Shown in pieces: positions 36,786-54,456 of a stretch of 64,000 nucleotides of DNA; positions within the stretch are counted from its first letter, which is position 1; every line of letters begins with the position of its first letter. Origin of the DNA: Larus michahellis. Taxonomy: Eukaryota; Chordata; Aves; Charadriiformes; Laridae. A model generated the notes under the pieces. It saw nothing but the letters and a program-made list of their open reading frames with translations. It ran no database searches and had not been told where the DNA came from. A program made the translations under genes and the position numbers. The stretch lies in NCBI RefSeq assembly GCF_964199755.1, contig NC_133906.1, forward strand, positions 2,170,001-2,234,000. The letters are read 5' to 3'.

Positions 36786-39700
36786 ATGTCAGACCAGAAC
36801 AGCACCGACGATGGGGAGTCAGACCCCCAGCACAGCCTGTCTATGGTCTTTCTCCTCGTCCTTGTCTTCTTCATCATGGGGCTGGTGGGTTTCCTCATCT
36901 GCCATGTCCTGAAGAAGAAGGGTTACCGGTGCCGGACTTTCCGGGACGAGCTCGACCCAGATAACAAAGATGTGCTGGCAGAGCTCCAAGCCAGTGAGTG
37001 CTGGGACAATGGGGGCTCAGTGGGGGCTCAGGTGCTGCCTTTCGCTGGTGTGGGCTGAAGCTCCTTCAACGTGCTTCTGGGATGTGGGCTAGGGGTGGGA
37101 GGGTTACCCATCACGTGCCCGTGGGTTGGAAAAAAGGGATGGGGTGGTGAGAGCAGCGCGGTGTTCCCCAGGGAACAGGAATGTGTGGCCCAGAGAGCCC
37201 TCTGATCTGCTAGCTCCACAGGCTGGTGGTGCCAGGGAGGTGGGAGCCAGCATACGCCCCTTCCCAAAGTGGTGTTACCACGGAAAGATAATTCTGATGA
37301 ACAGCCAGGACCTGCCGAATCCCCAGACCCTGAATTATAACCCACACACCCTACAAGGAAAGCATCCCTAGCCATGGCACGAGCTGTCCTTCTGCCCCTT
37401 TGGCATTAGGAGGTCCAGCATGGGGCCAGCATGGTGTTTGCTATCAGGCATGTGCTCTTCTAGTCCCTGGTGTGCTCATGCAGGCCAGAGAAGCAGGGAT
37501 ATTCCCTTGGGATCTCTGCCCCACACTGGGAAGGGACCTTCAGGGGTTTTTTCATCACTTCAGGCCATCGTAAGCAGCTCCTGGGTAGTAGGATTGGGAA
37601 GTCAGTGCAGCATTGAGCATGGGTGCAAGCCAGAGCTCAGTCCAAGCAGACTCTGTCATTTAGTGTTTTCATGAGTCTCTGCTGAGATGGAGAAGACACG
37701 TTCCTCTGGCTGCTTCCTTGCATTAAAATAGCCAAATGGTTCTACACAACTCCTCTGGTTCCTCTCTGCCACTGTCAGTGCTCAGGAGTGTCAGCATGTC
37801 CCGCTGACACTTCTAGTGCACAGGAGGGAAATGTGGCTTCCTCAGCTTGCCCACAGATACAACGGGAGCTTCCAGACATCCTTGGATATGCTCTTCTGGC
37901 TTCAATAACTTGTCTGCACATGACATGAAGACAATGTCTGAGCTTTCCAGGGTTGGTTTTGCCCGCTGGAGTTGCCATGGCCCAGGGAAACATCTCTGTA
38001 GGCTTCCAGGAACACAGCAGAAGCTCCTTACCATGCTCTTTGAGGCAGCTGCCTACCAGACCACAACTCTGACCTGCTCCCAGGAACTTATAACATCGCA
38101 GACTGGGCTGAAGGTCCAACCAGCCAAGCTTTCTACCTCCAACAGTGGCCAGAAGCAGGTTGAGATGAATGCTGGGGACGAATACCACAACCGAGTAGCC
38201 AAGTTTCCCCAGCATACTCTTTTAAGCTTCTGACAGTGTGTAGCTCTGGGGCTTTCTCCATCAGAGATGGTTTCTCTGTATTTAACAGGCCCCAGCATGT
38301 TTCTTTTCTGTGAACTTGTCCCATTTACCCTTGGAGACTTTTAGCACCCGTAGCATCCTGCACCCAGTGGCTCCAGGGCTGGACTGTCCCCATGAGGAGC
38401 CTTCAACTTGTTTCGAACCTTCTTCCCACAAGTTTCATGTGATGCTCCCCAGTGCTGAAGGAGCAACACAACCCCTCTCTCCCTGCACACATGGCTGCTG
38501 GTTCAGACATTTCTTTTCCAGGGCGAGGGATCTGGTGTTCCCCAGGAGCTTCCCACTGCGATGGGGGACACAAGGCTTCTCTGACATCTCTGTTAACATG
38601 GCTGCTCCTGGAGATGAGACTGGTGAGCTGAGTGTCCAAATCCCAGCCCTCAGTGCCACTTTTTCTCCTTTCAGATGAAGAGGAGGAGCTGAACGAGGAT
38701 ACTGTAGAGAAGATTGTGAGATGTATCATCCAAAATGAAGGTGAGCATTTCCTAAGGCTGTCCCAAAGACTTACTGACCACTTTGGCTGATGCGTTCCCT
38801 TTTTCCTCTGTCTTTAGCAAATGCAGAAGCCCTCAAAGAGATGCTAGGGGACAATGAAGGGGACATCCCAGTGCCAGTGCCCAGGTGAGAGAAGCCTATA
38901 CCAGCTCGCAATGCTTGCAGAGTAAGGGAGAAGCAGCCTTTGGGTATCACCTTGGTCTGCAGACTCTGCAGCCAGCCCCTTTCCAGCTTGTTATAGAGCA
39001 TCTTCCCAACAAGAAGTCCTGGTCCCCCAGGGCCTGTGATGACTGCCACCCTACTGTCAAGGAGAATAGCCCTTCCTCATTCCTGTCTTCACAGGAGGTC
39101 CCCTCCAGAGCTTCTGCTTCTCAGGGCTTGCTGTAGTGAGGCTGCACCAAGTTTGTTATCCTCCAGAAAACATGACCTGTCATGTCCTTCTCCTATTGCA
39201 GCCTTTGTCCTCATCGTAACAGCCAGGATGGGGGCCCACCACATCACCACACGGTGCATCTGGGCTCCACGCAGGCCCCCTGCATCCACTGCAGCAAGAG
39301 GAAGAGGCACCCACTGCATCGGCAAGGACGGTCCAAGGATGGAAAAGGCAGGATGCATCCTGGAGAGACCACCGTCTTCTCAGTGGGCAGGTACGTAAAC
39401 GAGCCTTGCCAGACATGGCCCATCTGCTCTGATGGCCTCTTGCTCTTTCCTGTTTAGATGCCCCAGTAGTAGCTGTGCAGCTGGAATTCCCAAGGAACCA
39501 GGTGCCTCCTGCACCTGGAAATGCCTGTGGTATGTGGCAGGCCGTGACGCACTAGTGGCTTCTCTCCTCCTTCTCTGGGAAGGTGACTCAAGCCTGGCTT
39601 GTCCTGCTGACTCAGTGCTGGGCAAAGACCCAAATACACAACCTTTCAAAGCCTGACGTCCCAGCTACGTGCAAGCAGGGCTGTTGCTGCACAACAGGGG

Positions 39701-42700
39701 CAGTGACCCCACTTTTAGGGATCTCATCAGGAAGGGGAGGAGGTGATGGCAGGTCCCAGGTGCAAGTTACCAGCCATCACCTCCAGAATGAAAGAGTGGC
39801 TCTGCTCCTCCAGGTTGTTGCCTCCAATGATGACTGTAATTAGATGCCATGGGAGGAATATAAGAATAGGGGAGTGTACCCAATACTTCCCACAAATACT
39901 CTTTCAGTCCCCACCTGGTCTCACCTCAAGGGACTTCCTGAGCTGTCTGTGGTGTCTGTGTAGTCAGTAACCTTTAATACAATCTGCAGGCTTGCCCAGG
40001 TTGCCCCATTCCCCAGCAGAAAGCACACGCAAGACGTTTAGCAAGGTCTTCCAGGGCTCAGCTCTGTACCATCATGGTGACTGGGGCAACTACTGCTCCC
40101 TGGATGGCCACCTTGGTGAGACACAAAGCTCTGCTGTGCTCAGATCCTCAGCAGGTCCTCATTCAGGGCCTAAGCCTTGATGAAGTTCCATGCTGTGGTC
40201 CGCAGAGACAGTCCTTTCATGGTGATGTAGATCCAGACTGGGCATCAGGGGGTGTGGGTTTTTTCACCATCAGAGCTAGGAGTCTCAGTAGGGATGTGAA
40301 CTGGGGGCTCGACGGGCAGCTGGTAAAGGGGAGAGACATGCCAGACCTCCCCATGCTGAAGCCCAGCTAAGATCACATCTTCTGGAGACCGACAGCTTCC
40401 TCTTTGTCAGCTGTCCTTGGTTTAAGGGGTGGTGTTTGGTAAGCCAGATCTCTGCATACTCATGGCTAATCTCATTCCCTGGCCAGTACCCAGCTTCATC
40501 CACTCCTCTGTGTCCTTTGGCCATGCTCTTCACAGTCTCCTCTCATTCACCTCTGAATGCTGGAGAAGGTGGTCTTCTTTCCTAAAGGCACTTTCCCTCA
40601 AATGTTGGTTTCCTCTCTTTATACTTAATATCCCATATCACACCAGCCTTCTTCGTGGCACTGTCATTACATTTCTCCAAGGTTATATTTTAAAAGTTTC
40701 CGCTTCCTGAATCTCCTTGGTGTGAGGCCCAGCTGCTAAGGGGCCTATGTGCCCATGAGGTACAAAACTACCTCCAACTTCTGGTTCTTGTTTGCAAGCT
40801 GGCCCCTTTGCGCTTTCAGATCCTGGATGACATTTCTGGGATTGCCCTTGCTGTGTCTTATTTACTGTGAATATCCTCATTGCACGAAGTAACTCGTTTC
40901 ATGACTGATCCTACACAGAAATGCTCCTTTAACCCAGCTCTTCCATTGCAGTCCTCAGGTCTCGTTCCTTTTTTTGTGGTATTGTTTTTGTTTTGGACAC
41001 AGTGGTTGAGAGTCCATCCCCCTTCCCAATTACCTACAGCTCACTGACTGGGTCTGGTCCCCAGCTGGTATTCCCAGGCTTATCGCTGAAGGAGTGGAAA
41101 GGAGTGAGGTTAGTGGAGGTCCACCAAGACCATCAGGGGCTGGGGCAGGTAGCATGTGAGGAGCTGCTGAGGGAATGGCGTTTGTTTGGCCTGGAGAAGT
41201 CTAAGGGGAAGAATTAATTTCTCTCTAAAAATATTCAAAGGAGTGGGGGCAGTTTAAATGAAGATGGAGCTAGAGTCTTCTCAGAGGTGCACAGGGAAGG
41301 ACAAGACACAACGGCCACAAGTTGCAAGAGAAATCCAGATAACACTTAAGGAAAAACTATCACCCTGAGAATGGTGCAGCCCCAGGACAGGACCCAGAGG
41401 AGTGGAGGGGTCTCCATCCTCGGAGATCTCCAAAACCTGACTGGACGGGGTCCTGGGCAACCTGATTGAGGGTGGGAGGTGGCCTAGTTTTGAGCAGAGG
41501 GTTGGACTGGAGCCCTCGCAAGGGCTTTTCCCACCTAAATTATTCTATACTTCTGAGGCAATCAGGGTTATATGATCTGTACTTTCATATTATTGAATGA
41601 TTTACCATTTATCTTAGGGCTTTTCCTAAACCAGTTGTCAGTGGCAGAGGCTCATCCACCAAAGCATCTGCCCCTCCGTCCTTAGCCTGATCAGCCGCAG
41701 TGTGTCATGTCCTACTGAATCAAACTCCTCAGCGATGCTGACTAGGCAGACAGCCAAAGCTGTCCTGCCTTTCCCCTCACCATCCAGAGGCTGGTTACGT
41801 TATCTCTTGTGCCCCCTCCAGTCTGAACCCTGCCTGCTCCTTTGAATCCATTCCTGGCTCTTCCAGGCTGACGTTGCTCAATGGCTTTACCAAGAAATGT
41901 TCCTGCCACTTGTGCCTCCACCCTGTCCCTCTTCAGGACTGGTACATTCTTCGGTATTCCTGAATCACAGCACTGGTGCCTTGTCTCCAAATATCTGGAT
42001 AGACCTGAAAGGGTACATTTGCTGCTGCTTGGCCTGACCCGAGCAGTCCCATGGGTACCTCATCTGGAGCTGGAGCATTTCTCTTCTTGACCCTTCCGAT
42101 CATGAGCAGCATTTCTGACTGCAGTGCTGAGGGGTCTGTACTGTCCACAGACTGCTGCCTGGTCCTCAATCTGGTGGTGGTCTCCATCTCTGGCATCTCA
42201 TCTGGCATCTATTCTTATCCTTTGGACCTTTCTTCTCAGCTTCTTCCTTCAGAATGGCCATACTGCCATGTGCTAGACCTTTGGGTCTTGGTTGTTCTTT
42301 CAACCCCAGCAGTGCTTGAACTTTGCTGCTGAAACTCTATTTTGGCCTGATGCTGACTCGCAGCTGAACCTCAGCAGAGCCAGGGCCATCTGCAGGTTCT
42401 CCGCGTGTGACTCAAGTGCAAGGAGAGCGGTTGCTGGGTGAGTCACGGACTCTGTGGCAGGATCATCATTCTTTGGCTGGTGGACACCAGCTCATGGTGG
42501 AAGAGATTTCCCATCTGCTGGTCCAGCAGTGGCTTGCATTGCTTACAAAGAGGAATCACAGCATTACTCACAACCAGCTCACTTGCAATTCAGGCTTTGC
42601 CTACGTGTTACCCCTCAAAAATCCCAAGGTTATGGTAGAGCGCTAACTTCTCTCTTCTTCCCAGGTGCAATATTGCATCACCTCTGATTATAAATGCACC

Positions 42701-45700
42701 CTTTGTGGGCATCAGACCAACTTCTCCAGCTGTTCTCCTGCCTACCCTGGAGCTCTGAGCTGTTACCTGCTACATGGTGGAACCTTGGTGAACCACCCAG
42801 GTACCATCCATCGCTCCAGGGGACGGTGCACGGTATGGTCTGGTAGATATTAGCCAAACAACTCCTGCCTTTGGTCCTTGAACCCAAATACAGCTTGCTC
42901 TGCCAAAACCCTGTCCCTGCCCTCACTTATGGTGCACCGTCTGCTGACAACGCTGGCTTTTGTTCCCCTGATGGCAGTCAGTCGCTGGGCGCAACGTCCA
43001 TGCAGCTCTGCACGGCCATCCCTTCCTCACCAGGCTCAGCCCGTTTGCATTTCACCTCCCGAATCAACATCTGAATTCCTGTACAAGCTCTTGTTTGTCC
43101 AGGTTGCATCTTGGAGGATTTCCAAGAGCTACAACCCATCTTGAGGCAGGGAGGACAGGCTGGCTGTGCACCAGCCAACATCTGGATTGACCTTTTCATC
43201 CTTCTCTTTCTATTTGTTTTGCCAAAAAAGGAAAGGGAAAATGGAGTTAAGTCAGTGGGGGCATGGCTAGAGGCGGGGTCGGTGGTGTTGAATGGGTTCA
43301 AAAGGCTGGAGATCAGCACCAGTCAATGACAAAGAGAGGAGACCCAAGGCTGGAGGTGCAGGCAAGCTGGAAATAGAGCTGGGGGAGAAGAGGGAAAAGA
43401 TTTTGATCTGTCCTGCCCCCTTTCCAGGTTTCGTGTCACACACATCGGGAAGAAACCCACTTTCCACGAGCAGCAGGATGGTCCCCTGCCCGACGGCAGC
43501 CGGGAGCCGAGCACAGAGGAGCTGGAGCACAGCAGCGACCGGCTCCAGCGGGAGCGGGCACGTAATGGGACTGTCCCCACGGGTGGCCTGCAGAACGGAG
43601 CCGTCCAGAAGGGTGCCCAGAGTGGCAAGGGTGGGGAGCAGAGCCGCTCCACCACCCCAGCCTCGAACACGCCAGTCAGCTCTGGCACTCGCAGCAGCAG
43701 GCGGGCAGGCAAGGGGTCCGGCGTGGCAGGCTCGCTGCAGGATGCTGGCACCACTCCAGGGAGCACAAGCCGCCAGAGGAAGCTCCTGAGCCATCGGGTG
43801 CTGGGAGGGTCAAGTCCCAGCATCCCGGGAGAGCTAGTGCAGGAAGGAGGCAGTATCTGCCTGGAGGAGACCGGACTGGGGTCGGCAGATGAGGTGTCGG
43901 ATATTCACGGGAGCCTGAGTCTGCACGAACAGGCGGATGAGTTGGGAAGAGACGACAGCAGCAGAAAACAGCCCGGAGTGGAGGACAAGGGGCAGCAGGT
44001 AAGTTCCTCCTCTTCCCTGTCCCCATGTGGTCCCCTGGGCTGGAGGGCTTGAAGGGTTGCAGCACAGCACCGCAAGTCCCGCTGCCGACAAGATCGACCA
44101 GCCCAAGCATGGTGGTGTGAGCTGTGCAGCAGGGACAGGCGAGCCGAGGCTTGCGTCAGGTTAATTGCGGCGTGGGGACCTGCCCTGTCCTGCCCACCCT
44201 GTTTCTGCTCACCTTTTTTTGATTGCATTTTCCCATCTCTTTTCTAATGTCTGAGGCATGCAGAGCCACCGCGACAGTCCTCCCCCACAGGGGAAAAGCT
44301 GTGTCACTGCTTGACTTGCATGGGAGATGCTCCAGACCTGCTGCCAGCTGCCCTTTGGGCAAGGGATGCGTTTTCCTTTGTGGTTGGGCTCTTTGGAGAC
44401 ATCTATTTGGACCACATTTTCTTGACCTGGGGGAGCTCTGCTGCTGCACAACACTTGGTGTCTCTAAAACTGTTGGGCCAGAACATGGCCAGCAACGTAC
44501 AGGCAGGGACAGATGTCTCCAGGAGCCCTTCTTGCCTTGAAGTCTAGGAACTGGTGAAGCCAACTGGTCATTCATTTCTTGGTTGTTCTTCCCTGCTCCA
44601 GAGGGGCTGTCTGTGCTCAGAGAGGAGGACAGCCCACCCTGGCTGGAGCTCCCAGCACCCTGCTATCTCTCAACCTTCCCACCCGACCACCTTGCTGGAG
44701 GTGCTAGAGATCTCCAGGGCAGCACTGATGAGGACACCATTTGCTTGGGCATTGATGGCTCCCGATTTGGGGGATTTGCTCCCTGCCCCTGAGCAAATGA
44801 TGCTGTTGGTGGTGGTAGCAGACACCCACCATGGTCATTCACTCGCACACTCACCCGTGGCTCTGCAGTAGGGGAAACACGATTTTTCATGGAAGGGGGC
44901 TGCCTCCATCGAGCAGCCCCAAGAGCTGGCCTCGGCTCACCCCACAGAACCAGCATCAGGGCACATGTGGCAAAGCCCTTAGAAGGAAAAGGAAGCAAAG
45001 CATCTGTGTAAAAATCCCAGTGTGCTTCAAAGGCAGGGACATTCCCTGGGGCTAGCTCTGCCAGAGCTCCACGGGCCACGCACGGCCCGTGCCAGCAGCC
45101 CTTGGCAGGGAGATGGGCTGGGGCAGGACTCGGTCAGCGTGGTAGAGCCAGGGGAAAGGTGCCGAGCTGAACATAAGCTAAGGAAAAAGCAGGTACTTGC
45201 TGTGGTTTTTGTTCCTCTCTTTGCTTTCTGGTGGCCGGGCTGGAAGGTTTAATCCACTTCATGGAGAAGGGCAGCCCAAGGCAGCCACACAGGACAGAGC
45301 TAATGGGCTGTAGCCCTTCTCCAGAGACCTGGAGAGGTGGAGACAGGTCCTCCTTCCTCCCATGGCCCACCATGCACGCCTTGGGCAATGACTGCGGTCC
45401 CTCTGATCACTGAGGGAGCAATTATGTGCAAAGCAAGCCCAGGGACACGGTGATTTTTCTCCTCTTGGTCTGTCTCCTCTGCGGTGCCAGGCACCCTGCA
45501 CCCAGTGCCTGAGACGCTGCACTAGGCTTTGGCGTGTTCCTTTGGTGGGGTCCCAGGGCAGTGGTGATGGGACCTCACTGGGATGTTTGTCACCAAGCCC
45601 TGGCACCACTTGGACTCTCCCTCCTCCCCTATATCCCAGCCGGGGCCACCATGAGGGTTGTTAGCTGCTGCCCAACGTGTCCTGCAGGTGATGGGGAAGG

Positions 45701-45906
45701 GCAGAGAGATGGCACTTGGGCTGTAGTCACCTCCTGGAGCTTCAGTGGGGTTCTGCCCACTGGCTCGTGGGTCACTGCTGTGGCCAACAGAGACCCGGCC
45801 TCTCCACCCCAGACCCCAGCTCCTGCAGGAGCGCTGACATTCACATCCCTCCTCCATCCCACAGGAGCCCAGCGCGGCGGTGCAGGACCGAGGAGCAACT
45901 GTGTGA
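36786..45906 (+). CDS. RELL2: RELT-like protein 2
   Basis: Single-pass membrane protein related to the TNF-receptor family member RELT; family members bind the kinase OXSR1. Exons: 36780-36993 (ATG 36786), 38675-38740, 38818-38884, 39202-39390, 43428-43998, 45865-45906; the sum is 1143 nt, giving 380 residues against about 303 in human. A short acidic ectodomain is followed by a membrane helix (about 20-40, VFLLVLVFF...GLVGFLICHV), then the stop-transfer KKKGYRCRT. The conserved NEDTVEKIVRCIIQNE and GETTVFSVGRFRVTHI follow. RFRV (177-180) is an RFxV kinase-docking motif and is made across a splice junction. The extra length is a Ser/Gly-rich low-complexity tail in exon 5. If exon 5 read through its GTAAGT donor, the protein would end at 44052. 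The last exon ends GATV-stop, and a GTGAGT donor follows one base after the TGA, implying a 3' UTR intron. It is tail-to-tail with FCHSD1, as in human. Confidence 0.92.
41085..41555 (+). mobile_element. Old CR1 LINE 3' fragment
   Basis: Diverged CR1 blocks: gtttgtttggcctggagaag, caaaggagtgggggcag, ggggtctccatcctcggaga, ggttggactggagccct and a tail near attattctatac. It is more diverged than the other copies in the window. Confidence 0.75.
41640..42225 (-). mobile_element. Decayed non-LTR (LINE) reverse transcriptase
   Basis: Minus-strand peptides occur in RT order: IGRVKKRNAPAPDEVPMGLL (compare KNGKAPGPDxIPAELL), then VYPDIWRQGT, then NGFKGAGRVQTGGGTRDN (compare QAGFRxGRGTxDN) and EEFDSVGHDTL (compare KAFDSVDxxxLW). 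The pieces are in more than one frame. The style fits an RTE- or Jockey-like LINE rather than CR1. Both ends are unclear, and the copy is heavily diverged and old. Confidence 0.6.
43999..45864. other. RELL2 intron 5, nothing else recognised
   Basis: Open frames here (for example 44156-44575 minus, 45522-46238 minus) have no recognisable family and no conserved splice framework. Confidence 0.55.
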
Positions 45907-46906
45907 CGTGAGTGCTCATCCCCAGCCCCTGGGGCCGTGTCCGGGGTGGGGTGGGAAGGCAATGGCAGTGGCCCTGCCCCGGTGGGTGACAGCCTGATGA
46001 TGAAGACAGGGTGAACCCCTTCTCCAGGAGGGTCGGTTCCCAACGCTTCAGGTCCTGCAGAGGCAGGTCCTCTTGCCCATGTGCTCAACAATGATGCTAG
46101 TGGGCAACCATGCCAGCTCCGGGCAGAGACGGGTCCAGGACAGTCTGGTTGTGGCTCGGTGGGGGACTCCACAGCCATGGGGATGAGCTCCATTCTGCCC
46201 CTCTCCCTGCAGCTCCTCTCCGCTCCTGGCTGGAGCACGGATGGGAGGCGTTGCGGCCCCCCGCCTCCATGCTGGGCTGGGGGCTCTGCAGTGGGGGGGA
46301 CCGCGGGGCAGCCGGCCCCGGGCGAGCAGCTACGCGCTTGGCATGGCCGGAGCGACGCGCCGATGTTACAGACAACCGCACTCGGCGCCAGACCTCATCC
46401 CATTGGCAATAGGTACCTGACTCCCACCCACCGCACCTGCCCCAGAGAACCCCACCCCGCGGGGGACCCTGGGGCCTGGCAGGGGCAGGACAGCACCCAG
46501 TCCCTGCTGCCCACCTGGTCCCCGCAGCCCCCCGGCGCTGGGGGAAGGATGCATCAGAGGGGCAGGGATGGAGGCAGCGGCTCGAGCCCCCCCTCGGGGC
46601 AGGGGGGGCAGCACCCCCCCAACCCACCCGGCACGTTCACCGCAGAGCACAGCCCCCCCGCCCTGGGCACCCCTGCCACGCAGAGCGGTCACAGGCACAA
46701 ATCCTGCACCGGCGAGGGACCCCCTCCGCGGGTCCCCAAGGAGACGCTGGCAGAGAGAGGAGCCTCCGGTCCCATCCCAGCACACGAGGGTCTGGAGCCC
46801 GGTCCTGGGGGGGCAGGATGGGACCCTGTCCGGGCCAGCGGGTAGCTACGGTGCCCGCGGCCAGCTTTGGTGTGTAACCGCACTGTACATAGACAAGCTA
46901 AAAACC

Positions 46907-46912
46907 ATTAAA
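46907..46912 (+). terminator. RELL2 poly(A) signal
   Basis: ATTAAA lies about 1 kb after the RELL2 stop, just before the probable cleavage near 46925-46930. It is the only good plus-strand signal between the RELL2 stop and FCHSD1. Confidence 0.6.
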
Positions 46913-46943
46913 GCTGCTGAACCCCTGGGCAGAGGCAACTGGT

Positions 46944-46949
46944 TTTATT
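46944..46949 (-). terminator. FCHSD1 poly(A) signal
   Basis: The plus strand tttatt reads AATAAA on the minus strand, about 390 nt past the FCHSD1 stop. It is only 31 bases from the opposing RELL2 signal, so the two transcripts should end within, or overlap across, about 40 bp. Confidence 0.7.
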
Positions 46950-47339
46950 GGGGCACAGCCCCCACCTGCCTGCGGGGAGATGCCCAGGGTGGGGGGGGAA
47001 GGCAGGGGGCCAGGGCTGAGCCCCCGCACCCCGGGGAACCAGGGCTGCACTGGGGGTGCAGAAGGGGCAGAGGCAAAAGCTGGGGCCCGGCCGTGGCACC
47101 CTGACACACCGGCTGCCAGGATGCCCCCCCGCCCCGCCCCGTGCTGTACAGGGATGCAGGACCACTCCGCAAGCAGCACAGGGCAGGATGCAGACCTCTC
47201 TGCCCCCCCTGGCAAGACCAGCTTGGGGCGCGGGTCACCCCCAGCCCCTGCCGCAGGGATGGCAGCCTGCGGGAGCTCGCTCGGGAGGAGTTTTTTGGGG
47301 AGCGGGGAACGACGGAGGGGGGGGACGACACCCACACGG

Positions 47340-52807
<5,468 letters not shown>

Positions 52808-53118
52808 CGCTACACTCCCCCCGGCACCGCTCCCGGTCCCGCAATCCGGCGGCCACCGCCGCCGCCCGGCGTGTGCGGAGCCCGGAACTGCCGGGCCCGG
52901 CCCGGCCCCGCCCACTCCGGGGACACGCCCTCGGCAAGCCCCGCCCCCCACTCGGCCTCTCCCCCTCTCTCAGGCAAGACACGCCCGGCGTCAGGCAAAG
53001 CCCCGCCCACCGCGTCAGGAAGCCCCGCCCACTACGCAAGAGAAGCCACGCCCACGGCCGCGCCCCGCGCGCCGCCTGGTGGTCAGTGCGGCAAGTGCCG
53101 CCGGAGCGCGGGGGGGAC

Positions 53119-53682
53119 GGGAACGGGGGGACACGGGGGCACGGGGACACCGGGACATGGGGACATATGGACATGGGTACATATGGGGCACGGGGACATA
53201 TGGACACGGGGAGACGGGGGCACAGGGATACGAGGACACGGGGACATATGGAGCATGGGGACACGGGGGCACGGGGACATGGGGAGGTGGCAGAGATGGG
53301 TACACAGGGAGAAGGGGGCATAGGGGCAAGGGGACATTGGGGTATGGGGACACGGGGACATGGGGACATGGGGACACGGGGACATATGGGACATGGGAAC
53401 ATATGGACATGAGGAGACGGGGGCACAGGGACACGAGGACATGGGGCCATATGGACATGGAGACATGGGGACATGGGGGCACAGGGACACGGGGAGGCGG
53501 GGCAGATGGGTACACAGGGAGAAGGGGGCATGGGGACAGGAGGACATTGGGGTATGGGGACACGGGGACATGGGGTCACAGGGACATTTGGAGATGGGGA
53601 CACGGGGACATGGGGTCACAGGGACATTTGGAGATGGGGACATAGGGACATGGGGTCACAGGGACATTTGGAGATGGGGACA
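53119..53682. repeat. Minisatellite of GGGGACAT-type units, left arm
   Basis: Variants of ggggacatggggaca fill the interval. Two higher-order layers are visible: a block with tacacagggagaaggggg recurs at 53301 and 53511 (period 210 bp), and three 40-bp units follow at 53561, 53601 and 53641. The very long open frames of MSPCPHVP-type peptides are artefacts of the 8-10-bp unit. Confidence 0.95.
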
Positions 53683-54424
53683 TAGAATCATAGAATAGAA
53701 TCAGAATCATAGAATTGTTGAGGTTGGAAGGGACCTTTAAGATCATCGAGTCCAACCTTTAGCCTACCCTGACAAGAGCCACTTCTAAACCATGTCCCTC
53801 AGTGCCCCATCTACTCTTTTTTTAAACACCTCCAGAGATGGTGAATCCACCACCTCCCTGGGCAGCCTATTCCAATGTTTAATAACCCTTTCAGTGAAAA
53901 AATGTCTCCTAATATCTAATCTAAACCTCCCCTGACGTAACTTGAACCCGTTTCCCCTCGTCCTATCACATGTCACCAGGGAGAAGACGTCAGCCCCCAT
54001 CTCTCTACAACCTCCTTTCAGGTAGTTGTAGAGGGTGATAAGGTCTCCCCTCAGCCTCCTCTTCTCCAGGCTAAACAACCCCAGCTCCCTCAGTCGTTCT
54101 TCATAAGGTTTGTCCTCCAGACCCCTCACCAGCTTTGTAGCCCTTCTCTGGACACGCTCCAACACCTCAATGTCCCTCTTGTAGCGAGGGGCCCAAAACT
54201 GAACGCAGTACTCGAGGTGGGGCCTCACCAGTGCCCAGTACAGGGGGATGATCACTTCCCTAGTCCGGCTCACCACACTATTCCTGATACAGGCTAGGAT
54301 GCTGTTGGCCTTCTTGGCCACCTGGGCACACTGCTGGCTCATATTCAGCCGGCTGTCAACCAACACCCCCAGGTCCTTTTCTGCTGGGCTGCTTTCAAGC
54401 CACTCTGCCCCAATCCTGTAGCGC
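53683..54424 (-). mobile_element. CR1 LINE 3' half inserted in the minisatellite
   Basis: The minus strand encodes an undisturbed-looking C-terminal part of the CR1 ORF2 protein: [59 protein letters not shown] and [20 protein letters not shown]. The 3' tail (tatgattct repeats, 53683-53715) follows. It is 5'-truncated. The open frame over about 215 codons suggests it is the youngest CR1 here. Its 5' junction carries an inverted repeat at 54423-54456. Confidence 0.95.
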
Positions 54425-54456
54425 TGCATGGAACATGGGGACATGTTCCATGCAGC
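54423..54456. repeat. Perfect 15-bp inverted repeat at the CR1 5' junction
   Basis: Arms gctgcatggaacatg (54423-54437) and catgttccatgcagc (54442-54456) flank a 4-base loop. The left arm overlaps the CR1 5' end and the right arm runs into the minisatellite, where catgcatag follows. Confidence 0.9.

Larger units (their letters stand above)
39391..43427. other. RELL2 intron 4
   Basis: A 4-kb intron. It contains an old CR1 (41085-41555, plus) and a decayed non-LTR reverse-transcriptase piece (41640-42225, minus). The rest shows no recognised feature. Confidence 0.7.

Noticed and set aside
46081-46845. 254-codon plus-strand frame after the RELL2 stop
   Set aside because: Lies in the RELL2 3' UTR; Pro/Gly-rich by composition. 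The RELL2 frame closes properly at 45906.
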